Positions 51,031 to 60,666 are shown, counted from the first letter of the stretch. The stretch: 64,000 nt of DNA from Acidovorax sp. 107 (GCF_003058055.1 NZ_QBTZ01000001.1:622501-686500), one strand, 5' to 3'. The notes: a model not told the origin generated them from the letters alone. Numbers and translations are program-made.

Positions 51031-52518
51031 TCACGGCAGTCGAATGCTCTGCTGGAAGTGGAAGAAGTTGCCAGGGTCGTAGGCCGCTTTGACCCGCTGC
51101 AGCTGCGGGTAGGCGGGCCCCCAGTAGGCCGAGGCAAAGTCCGCCAGCCGCGCATCCGGGTAGTTCTGGTACACATGGCCGTTCAGGAACGGGCGAACGA
51201 GCTGCGTGAAGCCGTCGAGCCAGGCCTCCATCTGGGCGCGCTCCTCAGGGTTGCGCCAGAACACATCCACCACCAGGTCTGCGTCCACATTGCGATGGAC
51301 GAAGGCGCTGTCGTCCACCGGGTAGCGGTTGATGGCGCCGCCATAGGGCTCCAGATAGGCCAGCGACCAGGGGTTGGGCGAGGTCTTGAAGTAGTCGATG
51401 ATGCGCTGCCAGTCGGCGGGCGACAGCCGGGTGTTGATGTAGCCGCTGGACTTGGTTTCGGCGATGCCGTCCGGCAGGTTGTCGGGCAGGGTGTAGGGGT
51501 GGTCTTCCAGCCACACGTTCATGTCGGGGTAGGTGCCGGTCTTGTCCACCAGCAGTTGCGCGCTGGGGATGGCCATCAGCGGTGCAATGGCCGCCAGCCC
51601 ATCCTCGCGGCTCCCACAGAACATGCCCTGCACCATGTACACCGGCACACCGTTCTGGAAGCCCAGATTCATCATGTAGCCCAAGGCGTTGGGCGCACCG
51701 GTCTTCATGTAGCCCGCCTGCATCAGCGTGAGCACCTGGGCTGCGTGGACGGCATCCCAGCTGATGGCCCAGGCCCAGACCTGGTCCAGCCGCTGCATGC
51801 GGTAGGTCACCTGCAGCACCACGCCAAAGTTGCCGCCCGTGCCTCCGCGTAGGGCCCAGTAGAGGTCGGGATGCTCCTGCGCGCTGACGGAGATGACGGT
51901 GCCGTTGGCCAGTGCCACACGGAAGGAATCGACCAGGTCGCTCTGGATGCCGAACGCGCGCGAGGTGTAGCCGTAACCACCGCCTTGTACAAAGCCCCCC
52001 ACGCACACGCTGCCACAGGCGCCCGTGGGTACGTGCCAGCCTGTGTGGTTCATGGCGCCATTGAAGTGGTCGAAGTCGGTGCCAGGCAGCACATGCACGC
52101 GCTCTCGCGCAGGGTCCAGCACCACGCCTTGCAGGTCGCTCAGGTCCACCACCATGCCGCTGTTGACCGAGTAGCCGGCCGTGCTGTGGCCGCCGCAGCG
52201 CACGGCCACCCACACGCCGTAGGTGCGGGCCACGGCCAGGCACTCCAGGACATCGTTTTCGCAGGCGCAAAAGACGATGATCTCCGGATACGACTGGAAC
52301 GCCGGGTTCGACTCCTGCCGCGCTGCGTTGTAGTCGGGGCTGGTGGGCAGCACGATGCGCCCTACGATCCGCGCCTCCAGCGCAGCCACCGCCTCCCACG
52401 TGAGCACCGGTGCACTGGCCTGCGCGGCGTTCAACGCCGGCTGTTTTGCTGCCAAAGATAAAAAGTGTGCGACGCGTGCGTCTTTGGCGAGGCGGGCCGA
52501 ACTTTTGCGATGGGCCAT
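51031..52518 (-). CDS. FAD-binding oxidase with BBE domain, probably bicovalent FAD
   Basis: This 495-residue protein has a VAO/PCMH-type FAD domain (RCGGHSTAGYSVNSG with His111; PTGACGSVCVGGFVQGGGYG with Cys168) and a C-terminal berberine-bridge domain (YWGPAYPQLQRVKAAYDPGN). The His and Cys are placed as in enzymes with 8alpha-histidyl and 6-S-cysteinyl FAD, such as gluco-oligosaccharide oxidase. Such enzymes oxidise sugars, alkaloids or polyketides with O2. I see no clear Sec signal in MAHRKSSARLAKDARVAHFL. It lies 130 bp downstream of the GGDEF operon on the same strand and may be a separate unit. Confidence 0.85.
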   Translation of the reverse strand: MAHRKSSARLAKDARVAHFLSLAAKQPALNAAQASAPVLTWEAVAALEARIVGRIVLPTSPDYNAARQESNPAFQSYPEIIVFCACENDVLECLAVARTYGVWVAVRCGGHSTAGYSVNSGMVVDLSDLQGVVLDPARERVHVLPGTDFDHFNGAMNHTGWHVPTGACGSVCVGGFVQGGGYGYTSRAFGIQSDLVDSFRVALANGTVISVSAQEHPDLYWALRGGTGGNFGVVLQVTYRMQRLDQVWAWAISWDAVHAAQVLTLMQAGYMKTGAPNALGYMMNLGFQNGVPVYMVQGMFCGSREDGLAAIAPLMAIPSAQLLVDKTGTYPDMNVWLEDHPYTLPDNLPDGIAETKSSGYINTRLSPADWQRIIDYFKTSPNPWSLAYLEPYGGAINRYPVDDSAFVHRNVDADLVVDVFWRNPEERAQMEAWLDGFTQLVRPFLNGHVYQNYPDARLADFASAYWGPAYPQLQRVKAAYDPGNFFHFQQSIRLP

Positions 52519-52648
52519 GGCGAGCGATCCTTCAGGAAGTTGCGAAGCCCCGGGTGTACCGGAGCTGGATCGCTTTGACCAGAGGGAAATGGCAGGCGTG
52601 TCTTTCAGGCCGCCGCTGCGCCGCTACCTCAGAATCGTGGAAACGATC

Positions 52649-54448
52649 TCAGGACGAGGACAGCGCGAGGTCGCCGGTGTTGCGCCGCAAGCAGAACTTG
52701 CCGCCCTGCTTGCCGCTGTACATGGCGGCGTCGGCCAGCTTGAGCAGGCCGATGGCGTCGGTGCTGTCGTGCGGGGCGATGGCATAGCCAATGGTCAGCC
52801 CGATCTCTACCTGCACGTTGTTCAGCGAAAACGGCGAGCGGAACGCATCCAGCAGTTTGTGCCCCAGCTCTTGCGCCTGTTGCATGCTCTGCAGCTGCCC
52901 GGCCATCACCACGAACTCGTCGCCGCCCAGGCGCGCCACCAGGTCGCTCTGGCGCACATGGCCTTGCAGGCGCCGGGTCACGGCCACCAGCAGCTCATCA
53001 CCCACGTCGTGACCGTGCCGGTCGTTGACGGGCTTGAATCCGTCCAGGTCCATCACATACACCGCCAGCATTTTTTCTGTGCTGCAGCGCGACAGCGCAG
53101 AAGCCAGCGAGATGTTGAGCCCACGCCGGTTGGGCAGGCCGGTGAGTGGATCGGTGTGGGCCAGCGAGCGCATCACGTCACGCTCGCGGTTGGCGTCCAG
53201 CGCCTCCAGGCGCAGGGCCTTGGTGCGCAAGCCGAGCACGCGCATGAAGAGCAGCATGTCGAGCGTGGCGCCAAACTGGAAGGAGTGCAGGGTCCAGAAG
53301 TTCACCGGCACCCAGCCCCGGATCACACCGATGACCGTGGCAGTCGCCAGAAAGTACAGCAGCCAGGCGAGCAGCAAGGTGGAGCCGACCGGGTCCCCCA
53401 GCCTTGCGCGGCGTACTGCCCCCGGAATCCCCAGGAGCGCTGGCACCAGCCCCAGGATGCTGACGATGCCTGCCACTGCGCGGGTGCTGAGCAGGTCCAG
53501 TGCATACAGCGCGGCCAGCACCACGCACAGCACTGCGCCCCCACGCATGCTGCGCAGCAGCCAGTTGCGGGGGCGGTCTCCGGCCAGGGCCTGGCTGATG
53601 AAGAGAAAGGAGCCGCAGGTGGCCGTGAGCGCGGCCAGGCTGGCGGCATGCAGCTCCACCCAGGGCATGTCGCGCCACAGGTACTGCGTGCCCAGGCCAA
53701 ACAGGTGCAGTGAAAACAGCAGGCTGCCCGCAATGAGCAGTGCGTACTGGATGAACAGCACGTCGCGCAGGTTGATCCATTGCGCCAGGCTGTAGATCAG
53801 CAGGCACAACGCCAGCCCGGTGAGGATGCCTTGCAGCATCTGCTCGTTCAGCGACTTGCTGTGCCAGGCGGTGGGCTTGTTCAGGGTGATGGGCAGCACC
53901 ATTGCGCCCCGGGTCTCCACGCGCAGCAGCAGGTCGTAGGCGTGTCCGGGCAACATGGCCAGCGGCAGGGCGTGGGTGCGGCTGCGCAGCGGGCGCTGGG
54001 TGTAAGGCTGCAGGCTGCCCAGCGTGGTTTGCAAGGTCACATGGCCGTCCGAGATGAGGTACACCTCGATGCGTTGCAGCACGGGGTAGTCGATGTCCAG
54101 CACCCAGAGACCGTTGGACGTGGCGTGCACCGCGAGCGGAATGCGCACCCAGACTGGCTCGGCCCGCACGCCCAGGGTGCCGCTGGTGCCGGGAGGCGCC
54201 TCAAAGCGTGCCGCCGCGGCCAGCGCGTCGTCCACCAGCAGGGTGCCTGATGGATCCGGCAGCACGGTGACTGCGGGCCAGGCCTCGATCGAGGGCCGGT
54301 CATCCCGCAGGTCCAGCGGCGCTGCGCTGGCAAGGGAGGCCAGGGCGCTCACCAGCCAGAGCACCGCCAGCAGCAGGCCAGCGGTGTACCCCCGGCGGTT
54401 GGCAACGACCGGGGAGTGCATGGAGCCGCGGGGGCGCGCGTGGATCAT
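52649..54448 (-). CDS. DISM-GGDEF membrane diguanylate cyclase, paralogue 1
   Basis: The 599-residue protein has a signal/anchor (AGLLLAVLWLVSALASLASA), a periplasmic 7TMR-DISMED2-like domain (about 45-190), seven helices of the DISM type (about 200-410) and a GGDEF domain. The active site GGDEF (508-512) is preceded by an intact inhibitory site RQSD (499-502). It is the last and most divergent of three tandem paralogues; its ATG overlaps the stop of paralogue 2. Periplasmic DISMED2 domains are thought to bind carbohydrate-like ligands. It should produce c-di-GMP in response to an outside signal with product inhibition. Confidence 0.9.
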   Translation of the reverse strand: MIHARPRGSMHSPVVANRRGYTAGLLLAVLWLVSALASLASAAPLDLRDDRPSIEAWPAVTVLPDPSGTLLVDDALAAAARFEAPPGTSGTLGVRAEPVWVRIPLAVHATSNGLWVLDIDYPVLQRIEVYLISDGHVTLQTTLGSLQPYTQRPLRSRTHALPLAMLPGHAYDLLLRVETRGAMVLPITLNKPTAWHSKSLNEQMLQGILTGLALCLLIYSLAQWINLRDVLFIQYALLIAGSLLFSLHLFGLGTQYLWRDMPWVELHAASLAALTATCGSFLFISQALAGDRPRNWLLRSMRGGAVLCVVLAALYALDLLSTRAVAGIVSILGLVPALLGIPGAVRRARLGDPVGSTLLLAWLLYFLATATVIGVIRGWVPVNFWTLHSFQFGATLDMLLFMRVLGLRTKALRLEALDANRERDVMRSLAHTDPLTGLPNRRGLNISLASALSRCSTEKMLAVYVMDLDGFKPVNDRHGHDVGDELLVAVTRRLQGHVRQSDLVARLGGDEFVVMAGQLQSMQQAQELGHKLLDAFRSPFSLNNVQVEIGLTIGYAIAPHDSTDAIGLLKLADAAMYSGKQGGKFCLRRNTGDLALSSS

Positions 54449-56349
54449 GATGTCAGCGCCAGTTCGCCTGGGTTGCGGCGGAGGCAGTGTTTGCCGCCTT
54501 CCTTGCCGGCGTACATGGCAGCGTCTGCGAGCCGGACCAGGTGCTGCGCGTCGCCACTGTCCAGCGGAGCCAGCGCGTAGCCAATGGTCAGCCCGACCTG
54601 GATCGACCGCTGGCTCAGCCGGAAAGGTTTTTCAAACGCGTGCAGCAGGGCCCGCCCCAGCTCCTGGGCTTGTTCGGGGGTGGTCAGATCACGCGCCATG
54701 ACGATGAACTCATCCCCTCCCAGTCGTGCCACCAGGTCGGTGTGCTGCCGCACATTGGCCTGCAGCCTTTGGCCCACGGCCACCAGCAGGTCGTCCCCTA
54801 CATCGTGGCCATAGGTGTCGTTGACCGGCTTGAACCCGTCGAGGTCCATGAGGTAGAGGGCCACCAGGTGTTGGGGGTTGGCCTGCGCCAGCGCCGTTTG
54901 CAGGGCCATCTGCATGCCACGCCGGTTGCACAGTCCGGTGAGCGAGTCGGTGTAGGCCAGCGAGCGCATGGTGTCGCGCTCGCGCAGCGCTTCGGAGGCC
55001 GCATGGCGCAAGGCCGCGGAGCGTTGCCCGAGCACCCGCAGGAACAGCAGCATGTCTGCCGCAGCGCCGAGCTGGAAGGAGTGCAGCGTCCAGAAGTTGA
55101 CCGGCAGCAGGCCTTGCACCAGGCACACCATGGCCACAGCCGCCGTGAAGTACGCCACCCAGGCCGCCAGCAGCGTGGTGCTGACCGAGTCCCCCTGGCG
55201 TGCCCGTGCTACGGCAATGGGCAGGCTGATGAGCGAGGGCAGGGGGCCCAGGATGCTGATGATGGCGGTGGTCGTCCGGGTGTTGATGAGGCCCAGCAGG
55301 AACGCTGCCAGCAGTACCAGACTCAGCACTGCGCCCGCCTGCATCACTCGCTGGAAGCGGCTGTGCGGCAGGTGACCCATCAACGCGTGGCCCATGAAGA
55401 GGAACGAGCCTGCAATGGCCAGCAGCCCGGCCGCTCCCGCTGCGTGGACTTCGATCCAGAGCCGGTCGCTCCAGAGAAACTGGGTGCCGACGCCAAAGAA
55501 CTGCAGAGAGAACCCCGCACTGCCCACCACCAGCATGCAGTAGTAGAGGAACAGCTTTTCGCGCTGGCTCACCCATTGGGTGAAGCTGTAGACCACCAGG
55601 CACAGGGCCAGCCCGGCCAGCACCCCCTGGAACATCTGCTCGCGCAGCGAGCGGTGCACCAGGTAAGGCGCCTTGCTCAGGGTGATGGGCAGGATCATCG
55701 CGCCCGAGGTCTGCACCCGGATCAGCAATTCATAGGGCGTATCCGCCGCCAGATCCAGTGTCATCGCTGGTGTGCGGCCCCGCAATGGGCGCTCGGAGTA
55801 GGGCCGCAGGTTGCCCAGTGCGGCGTGCTGCACCACCCGGCCGCCGGTGGCCAGGTAAACATCCACCTCGTTGAGCACCGCAAAGTCGATGTTGACGATC
55901 CACTCGTTGCCTGATGGCACCCGGGACATCAGGGGCAGGCGCAGCCAGACGGCCTCCTTGCGCACGCCCAGGCTCCCGCCGCGGCTGGGGGGCTCGGCAA
56001 AATCCTGCAAGTGCCCCAGTACGTCCTGCACGCCCCATTGCAAAGAGGGGTCGGTCAGCAGCATGGCTGCCGACCAGACGTTCACCGGGCGGGCGTCGTC
56101 CGGCAGCATCAAGGGCTGCGGGTCCGCCGCCCGCGCCGTGGGCATGGCCAGCACCAGCATCAGCCCCAGGGCCAGTAACCAGAGCGCCCAGCGCCCCACC
56201 GTGCGCAGGGGGAAGGCCTGCACGCGCGGCGTAAAAGCCTGCTGGCGAGGGCGATGGAGCCTGGCTTGGGCCGCGCGGACGACGCGGGCCCACGGCTGCA
56301 CGCACACGGGGTGTACAGGGCGTGGGGAGCGGCGGTGCATCGTTGTCAC
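54445..56349 (-). CDS. DISM-GGDEF membrane diguanylate cyclase, paralogue 2
   Basis: The 634-residue protein has the same order as paralogue 1: signal helix (VGRWALWLLALGLMLVLAMP), DISMED2-like domain, seven-helix DISM and GGDEF (544-548, intact). The N-terminus has about 50 extra basic residues before the signal helix, so the true start may be internal, although the annotated ATG overlaps the stop of paralogue 3. Ahead of the active site the sequence reads RQHTDLVARL: the Arg is one position too far, leaving QHTD where RxxD is expected. Feedback inhibition is therefore probably altered. Otherwise it closely resembles paralogue 3. Confidence 0.88.
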   Translation of the reverse strand: MTTMHRRSPRPVHPVCVQPWARVVRAAQARLHRPRQQAFTPRVQAFPLRTVGRWALWLLALGLMLVLAMPTARAADPQPLMLPDDARPVNVWSAAMLLTDPSLQWGVQDVLGHLQDFAEPPSRGGSLGVRKEAVWLRLPLMSRVPSGNEWIVNIDFAVLNEVDVYLATGGRVVQHAALGNLRPYSERPLRGRTPAMTLDLAADTPYELLIRVQTSGAMILPITLSKAPYLVHRSLREQMFQGVLAGLALCLVVYSFTQWVSQREKLFLYYCMLVVGSAGFSLQFFGVGTQFLWSDRLWIEVHAAGAAGLLAIAGSFLFMGHALMGHLPHSRFQRVMQAGAVLSLVLLAAFLLGLINTRTTTAIISILGPLPSLISLPIAVARARQGDSVSTTLLAAWVAYFTAAVAMVCLVQGLLPVNFWTLHSFQLGAAADMLLFLRVLGQRSAALRHAASEALRERDTMRSLAYTDSLTGLCNRRGMQMALQTALAQANPQHLVALYLMDLDGFKPVNDTYGHDVGDDLLVAVGQRLQANVRQHTDLVARLGGDEFIVMARDLTTPEQAQELGRALLHAFEKPFRLSQRSIQVGLTIGYALAPLDSGDAQHLVRLADAAMYAGKEGGKHCLRRNPGELALTS

Positions 56350-58130
56350 GCGAGCGCCGGCGTGGTGGTGGTGATGCGACGCACCGAGTGCTTGCCGCCT
56401 TGTTTGCCCGCGTACATCGCGGCGTCTGCGTGCCGCAGCAGACCCTGCGGATCGTCACTGTCGATGGGGGCCAGTGCGTACCCGATGGTCAGGCCCACCT
56501 GGATGCGCAGATGGCTCAGTGTGAAGGGATGCTCGAACGCCCGAAGGAGCGAGCGGCCCAGGTCCTCGGCCTGCTCGGGCGTGGCCAGGTCGCGGGCCAT
56601 GATGATGAATTCATCGCCGCCGAGCCGGGCGACCAGGTCGGTCTGGTGTCGCACATTGGCCTGCAGGCGGTGGCCCACCGCCACCAGCAGGTCATCGCCC
56701 ACATCGTGGCCGTGCGCGTCATTGACAGGCTTGAATCCGTCCAGATCCATGAGGTACACGGCCACCAGCCGCTGCGGCGAACAGTGGGCCAGCGCCGCAT
56801 GCAGCGCATGCTGCAGGCCACGCCGGTTGCTCAGGCCCGTGAGCGGATCGGTATGGGCCAGCGAGTGCATCAGGTCGCGCTCGCGCATGGCCTCCTGGGC
56901 TTGCGCCTTCACGGCCCGGGCGCGCAGGCCCATCACACGAAAGAACAGCAGCATGTCTGCCGTGGCGCCAAGCTGGAACGAGTGCAGCGTCCAGAAGTTG
57001 GCCGGCACCCAGCCCTGCACCAGGCACACCATCACGCCCGCGGCCACACCGTAGGCAATCCAGGCCACCAGCAGGGTCGCGCCAATGGGGTCCTTTTGCC
57101 GCACCCGGGTGAGGGCCGCTGGCAGGCTGAAGAGGGATGGCAGCGGGGCCGCCAGGCTCAGGAAGGCGATGGCGATGGGCACGCTCAACCAGCCGATCAC
57201 GACGGCGACGCAGACCACTGCCGTGATTGCGGCGCCCACGCGCATGGTGCGTGCATACCGGCTGCCCGGCGCGTTGCCCGCCAGGGTGTTGCCCAGGAAG
57301 AGGAACGAGCCGGCGAGCGCTATCAACCCTGCCGCCGGGCCCGAATACCGGTCCATCCACGGATTGCCAGGCCACAGGTACTGCGGGCCGATGCCGAAAA
57401 ATTGCAGCGAGAAGCCTGCACTGCCGAGCACGACCAGCGCATAAAAGCCGAACATGGGGTCGCGCTGCGTCACCCACTGGATCAGGCTGTACGCCAGCAG
57501 GCAGAATGCCAGCCCGTTGAGCAAGCCCTGCAGCATCTGCTCGCCCAGGGCCTGGCGCATGTGATGCGGCATTTCGCTGACCGTGATGGGCAGGATCAGC
57601 GGCCCGGTGGCCTGCACCCGTATCAACAGGTCGTAAGGCTGCCCGGCCCGCAGGTCGAACACCATTGCGGGCGTGCGGCTGGATTGCTGCGTCTGCTCGG
57701 ACGGGCTGGTGCGGATTTGCTGCAGCACCTTGCCGCCGCTGGCCAGGTACATCTCGGCCCTCAGCGAGCTGTAGCCGATATTGACCACCCACGGAGTGCG
57801 CGGCGTCTCGGGTGCGATAAGGGGAATGTGCAGCCAGATCGCTGCCTTGTGCAGCCCCAGCGAATTGCCGCGCCGGGTGGGCGCCTCGAACTCGTCCAGG
57901 CGGCCCAGCATGTCCTGCACCGTGAGCTCGGAGGTGGGGTCCGCCTTGAGCGTGATGGCCCCCCAGGCGTCCACTTGCGGCGTGTCTTGCGTGAGCACCA
58001 GGGGCTCGGCCGCGTGCACACCCCAAGGCAGGGCCAGGAGCGCCAGAAGACACAGCACAAAGCCTGCCACGCCGCAACGCGCGCGCCTGAGGCGGGCCAG
58101 CATCGGGAGGTTGCGCAGCGGTGGGTGCAT
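56346..58130 (-). CDS. DISM-GGDEF membrane diguanylate cyclase, paralogue 3
   Basis: The 594-residue protein repeats the scheme: signal helix (CGVAGFVLCLLALLALPWGV), DISMED2-like domain, seven-helix DISM region and GGDEF (504-508). The I-site region reads RHQTDLVARL, with the same one-residue insertion as paralogue 2. The start at 58130 is 17 nt after the stop of the DUF2236 gene; the frame open to 58604 crosses that gene and is rejected. It leads the three-paralogue block, whose members overlap each other by 4 nt. Confidence 0.88.
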   Translation of the reverse strand: MHPPLRNLPMLARLRRARCGVAGFVLCLLALLALPWGVHAAEPLVLTQDTPQVDAWGAITLKADPTSELTVQDMLGRLDEFEAPTRRGNSLGLHKAAIWLHIPLIAPETPRTPWVVNIGYSSLRAEMYLASGGKVLQQIRTSPSEQTQQSSRTPAMVFDLRAGQPYDLLIRVQATGPLILPITVSEMPHHMRQALGEQMLQGLLNGLAFCLLAYSLIQWVTQRDPMFGFYALVVLGSAGFSLQFFGIGPQYLWPGNPWMDRYSGPAAGLIALAGSFLFLGNTLAGNAPGSRYARTMRVGAAITAVVCVAVVIGWLSVPIAIAFLSLAAPLPSLFSLPAALTRVRQKDPIGATLLVAWIAYGVAAGVMVCLVQGWVPANFWTLHSFQLGATADMLLFFRVMGLRARAVKAQAQEAMRERDLMHSLAHTDPLTGLSNRRGLQHALHAALAHCSPQRLVAVYLMDLDGFKPVNDAHGHDVGDDLLVAVGHRLQANVRHQTDLVARLGGDEFIIMARDLATPEQAEDLGRSLLRAFEHPFTLSHLRIQVGLTIGYALAPIDSDDPQGLLRHADAAMYAGKQGGKHSVRRITTTTPALA

Positions 58131-58147
58131 CGGCGTGCGGGCAACGG

Positions 58148-59674
58148 CTAGGTGGCTTGCTGCGCTGTGCCCGACGGGGCAACCTGGCCAGGCTGTGTGG
58201 GCTGCGCCTTTGCGGCCAGGCCCAGGCTCCAGCTGCCAGAAGTGGTCAGCCGGTCCTCGATGCGGTTGAGCCAGCGGGGGGCATGGGGGTCGTCGCTCCA
58301 GCTGTGCACCACGGTGTCCACCTGGTTGAGCAGCTCGGTGGGCAGTTGCAGCGGGCGTGTCTGGCTCATCAATACCCGGCTCATGAAGTGGTAGCCCAGC
58401 GCCCGCGTGAGCATGCGCACAATCGAAAAACGCGGCAGCAGCAGCCCTACCACGGTGTCGATGGCACGCGCCAGCAGCAGCACGCCCCAGAACAGCAGGG
58501 CCGACAGCCAGGGCACTGGCTGGTTCAGCCCCAGGTCCTCCGCAGTCGCGCGGCCGCACAGGTAGCGGGTCATGAGCTGCGGGAAGGGCTTGACGATGCG
58601 CCACGGCAATGCCTTCGCCATGGTCTGCATCAGCGCCTGGCCCAGTGCAGGGCGCGGATCGGGTGTCACCGGCTCGGCGCGGCCGCGGGCCTGCATCAGC
58701 GCCATCAGTGCATCGCCCTGCGGCATGGTCTCCACCATCAGGGCGCGGTCAATGCCCAGGATGTGGCCCACCACGTTCCAGGCATGCAGGTAGGCCTCTT
58801 CGTCGCCGGGAGGCAGCCCGAGGCCCAGGCGGCGCAGGCTGCGCAGGAACACGTAGCCGAAGGTCAGCAGCGTGTAGGCCAGCTCCTCCTGGTTGCAAGG
58901 CAGGCCTTTGGCGGCGAGGTTCCAGCCGCGTGCGTACAGTGTCTGGTACATCACCGACCGGCCGCCACCCATGGGGGCCGCGCGCGGTGCCACTAGGCCG
59001 TCTCCGCCCGCCTGCCATTGCGCCATCGCATGTTCTGGGCTGCCATGCAGGATGAGGTTGCGCACGGTGGCGTGGATCAGCCGTACCTTGAGCACCTGCG
59101 CTACGCCCGCGCCCCGTGAACTGAGACCTCCGTGCAGCATCACCGGGAAGATCATGGCCGCCGTGGAGCGGATGCGGTACTCGGTGTTCTGCTCCAGCTG
59201 GCCGGTGGTGTGCAGCACGCTCGACAGGTCCGGCACCACATAGCACTCGGGCAGGCTGGCACAGAACAGCAGAATGCACGACAGCGCTCCGTGGTCCATG
59301 AAGAGCTTTTCGGCACGCTCTATCTTGCGGGCATCGGCCCAGGGCGGCAGCACCTGGGCGGTTTGCACATAGTGGTTCAGTGCCTCGGCCATCTCAGCGG
59401 TGACATACCCCTTGGCGGCCTGGTCGCCTTCGCCCACTTGTACCGGGCCTTCGGTCGCGTGCCAGCTGGCCAGCGTGGCGTTGTCCGTCCACTGGCTGAA
59501 CAGCAGGTTCACCGTGTTGATGTGCGCCCATTGCGGGGCGTCGGCGGCCACGTCGGTGGCGGGCCAGGGCCCGAGGATCTTGGCAATCGTCTCGTCGGCC
59601 AGGAGGTCGGCGTGGTGTTGCATGGGGGCGAGGTCGGCGGTGGGCATGCGGGTGCTGAGGGGTTTGCTGCTCAT
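58148..59674 (-). CDS. DUF2236 oxygenase (MpaB / latex-clearing-like)
   Basis: This 508-residue protein belongs to the DUF2236/MpaB family, which includes the haem b rubber oxygenase Lcp and fungal MpaB, enzymes that cleave C=C bonds of polyprenyl chains. Family-like parts include MDHGALSCILLFCASLPECY, RIRSTAAMIF, the helix VRLIHATVRNLI with a candidate axial His, and YTLLTFGYVFLRSLRRLG. Two hydrophobic stretches (LSALLFWGVLLLARAIDTVV) suggest membrane association; no export signal is clear. Its start overlaps the end of the DUF422 gene. A polyprenoid or carotenoid substrate would suit that neighbour, but is inference. Confidence 0.8.
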   Translation of the reverse strand: MSSKPLSTRMPTADLAPMQHHADLLADETIAKILGPWPATDVAADAPQWAHINTVNLLFSQWTDNATLASWHATEGPVQVGEGDQAAKGYVTAEMAEALNHYVQTAQVLPPWADARKIERAEKLFMDHGALSCILLFCASLPECYVVPDLSSVLHTTGQLEQNTEYRIRSTAAMIFPVMLHGGLSSRGAGVAQVLKVRLIHATVRNLILHGSPEHAMAQWQAGGDGLVAPRAAPMGGGRSVMYQTLYARGWNLAAKGLPCNQEELAYTLLTFGYVFLRSLRRLGLGLPPGDEEAYLHAWNVVGHILGIDRALMVETMPQGDALMALMQARGRAEPVTPDPRPALGQALMQTMAKALPWRIVKPFPQLMTRYLCGRATAEDLGLNQPVPWLSALLFWGVLLLARAIDTVVGLLLPRFSIVRMLTRALGYHFMSRVLMSQTRPLQLPTELLNQVDTVVHSWSDDPHAPRWLNRIEDRLTTSGSWSLGLAAKAQPTQPGQVAPSGTAQQAT

Positions 59675-60492
59675 GCCGCGACCTTACCCGGTGCGCGCCA
59701 GCGTTGGAAGCCCGCCAGCGCGCAGAGCAGCGGGATACCCATGGCGAAGGGTGCGATGGATCGGATTTCCACCGGGTTGCCCAGAATCATCTGGAACACC
59801 ATGCCAGAGGCATAGATGGCCAGCGGCACCATCGCGTGCCGCCGCAGGAAGGGGCTGGCGGGTTGCGGTGCCAGCTGGCGGACTGACATGCGAAAGCTGA
59901 AGAGGATCACAAAGGCCACGAACACCCAGCCAAAAAAGCCCTGTACCGTTTCGCCAAACCAAGCGCCATCGGTCTTGGCCATGATCCAGGCCTTGAGGGT
60001 GTACACAAAGTAGGGGTCTGCGCCCAGATCGAACGCGGTCACGATCATGGCGGCCAGAAATGACAGCATGGCGGCATTGCCGAGGCCCGGCGCACCGTCC
60101 ACCGCGGATTGCCAGACGATGAGGTTGCTGATCACGTAGCCCGCATACGTCAGCGCAAACCACATCATGGGGATGACCAGCGGCACGTCCAGCAGGCGCG
60201 GGCCCAGCACGTCGGTGTAGGTGTAGTGCCCAAAGAACCAGCCCCGGCTGGAGCCCATCTGCTCGGCAAACCAGCCCAGGCTGACCGCAATCGCCACAAA
60301 CTGCAGCGCAGCGCGGGTGCCCAGCAAGTGCGCGGCACTGGCCCAGCAGCAGGCAAACATCAGCACCGAGGCGATGACGATGGCGATGGTCGTGTCGTTG
60401 TGGGTGCGTACCGCCGTTGCGATCACAAAGGCGGCCAGCAGGGCAAAGCTGAGCGCGGGTAGGCGCCCGGCCGTCGGGGGCGGTGCAGGCAT
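59671..60492 (-). CDS. Carotenoid-biosynthesis-type membrane protein (DUF422)
   Basis: The 273-residue protein has about seven helices and DUF422 features (SRGWFFGHYTYTDVLGPRLL, VPLVIPMMWFALTYAGYV, AFDLGADP). The family includes CruF, the C50/myxol-type carotenoid 1',2'-hydratase, and related enzymes. No phytoene synthase or desaturase gene is in the window. The ATG at 60492 is used because the open frame starts at a TTG. It is the first gene of the five-gene operon with the DUF2236 oxygenase and the three diguanylate cyclases. The family also occurs in non-pigmented bacteria, so the substrate is uncertain. Confidence 0.8.
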   Translation of the reverse strand: MPAPPPTAGRLPALSFALLAAFVIATAVRTHNDTTIAIVIASVLMFACCWASAAHLLGTRAALQFVAIAVSLGWFAEQMGSSRGWFFGHYTYTDVLGPRLLDVPLVIPMMWFALTYAGYVISNLIVWQSAVDGAPGLGNAAMLSFLAAMIVTAFDLGADPYFVYTLKAWIMAKTDGAWFGETVQGFFGWVFVAFVILFSFRMSVRQLAPQPASPFLRRHAMVPLAIYASGMVFQMILGNPVEIRSIAPFAMGIPLLCALAGFQRWRAPGKVAA

Positions 60493-60666
60493 GTCGGGTG
60501 TATCACGCTGTAACAATTTCGCGAGTGTAGGGGATTGGCGCGCGGGATGTGTCCCCTGTTTGCCCTGACACGGGGGCTCCGAACAACGTTTTTTTTGCGT
60601 GCTGCCGCCGGGTTTTGGTGGTAAGACGGTATGGGGCGAGCCGCGCGGGGCTGCGCCGTACCCCTT

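Noticed and set aside
56322..58151. Plus-strand frame of 609 codons opposite diguanylate cyclase paralogue 3
   Set aside because: Antisense shadow; composition rich in Gln, His and Arg, with no homology to any family I know.
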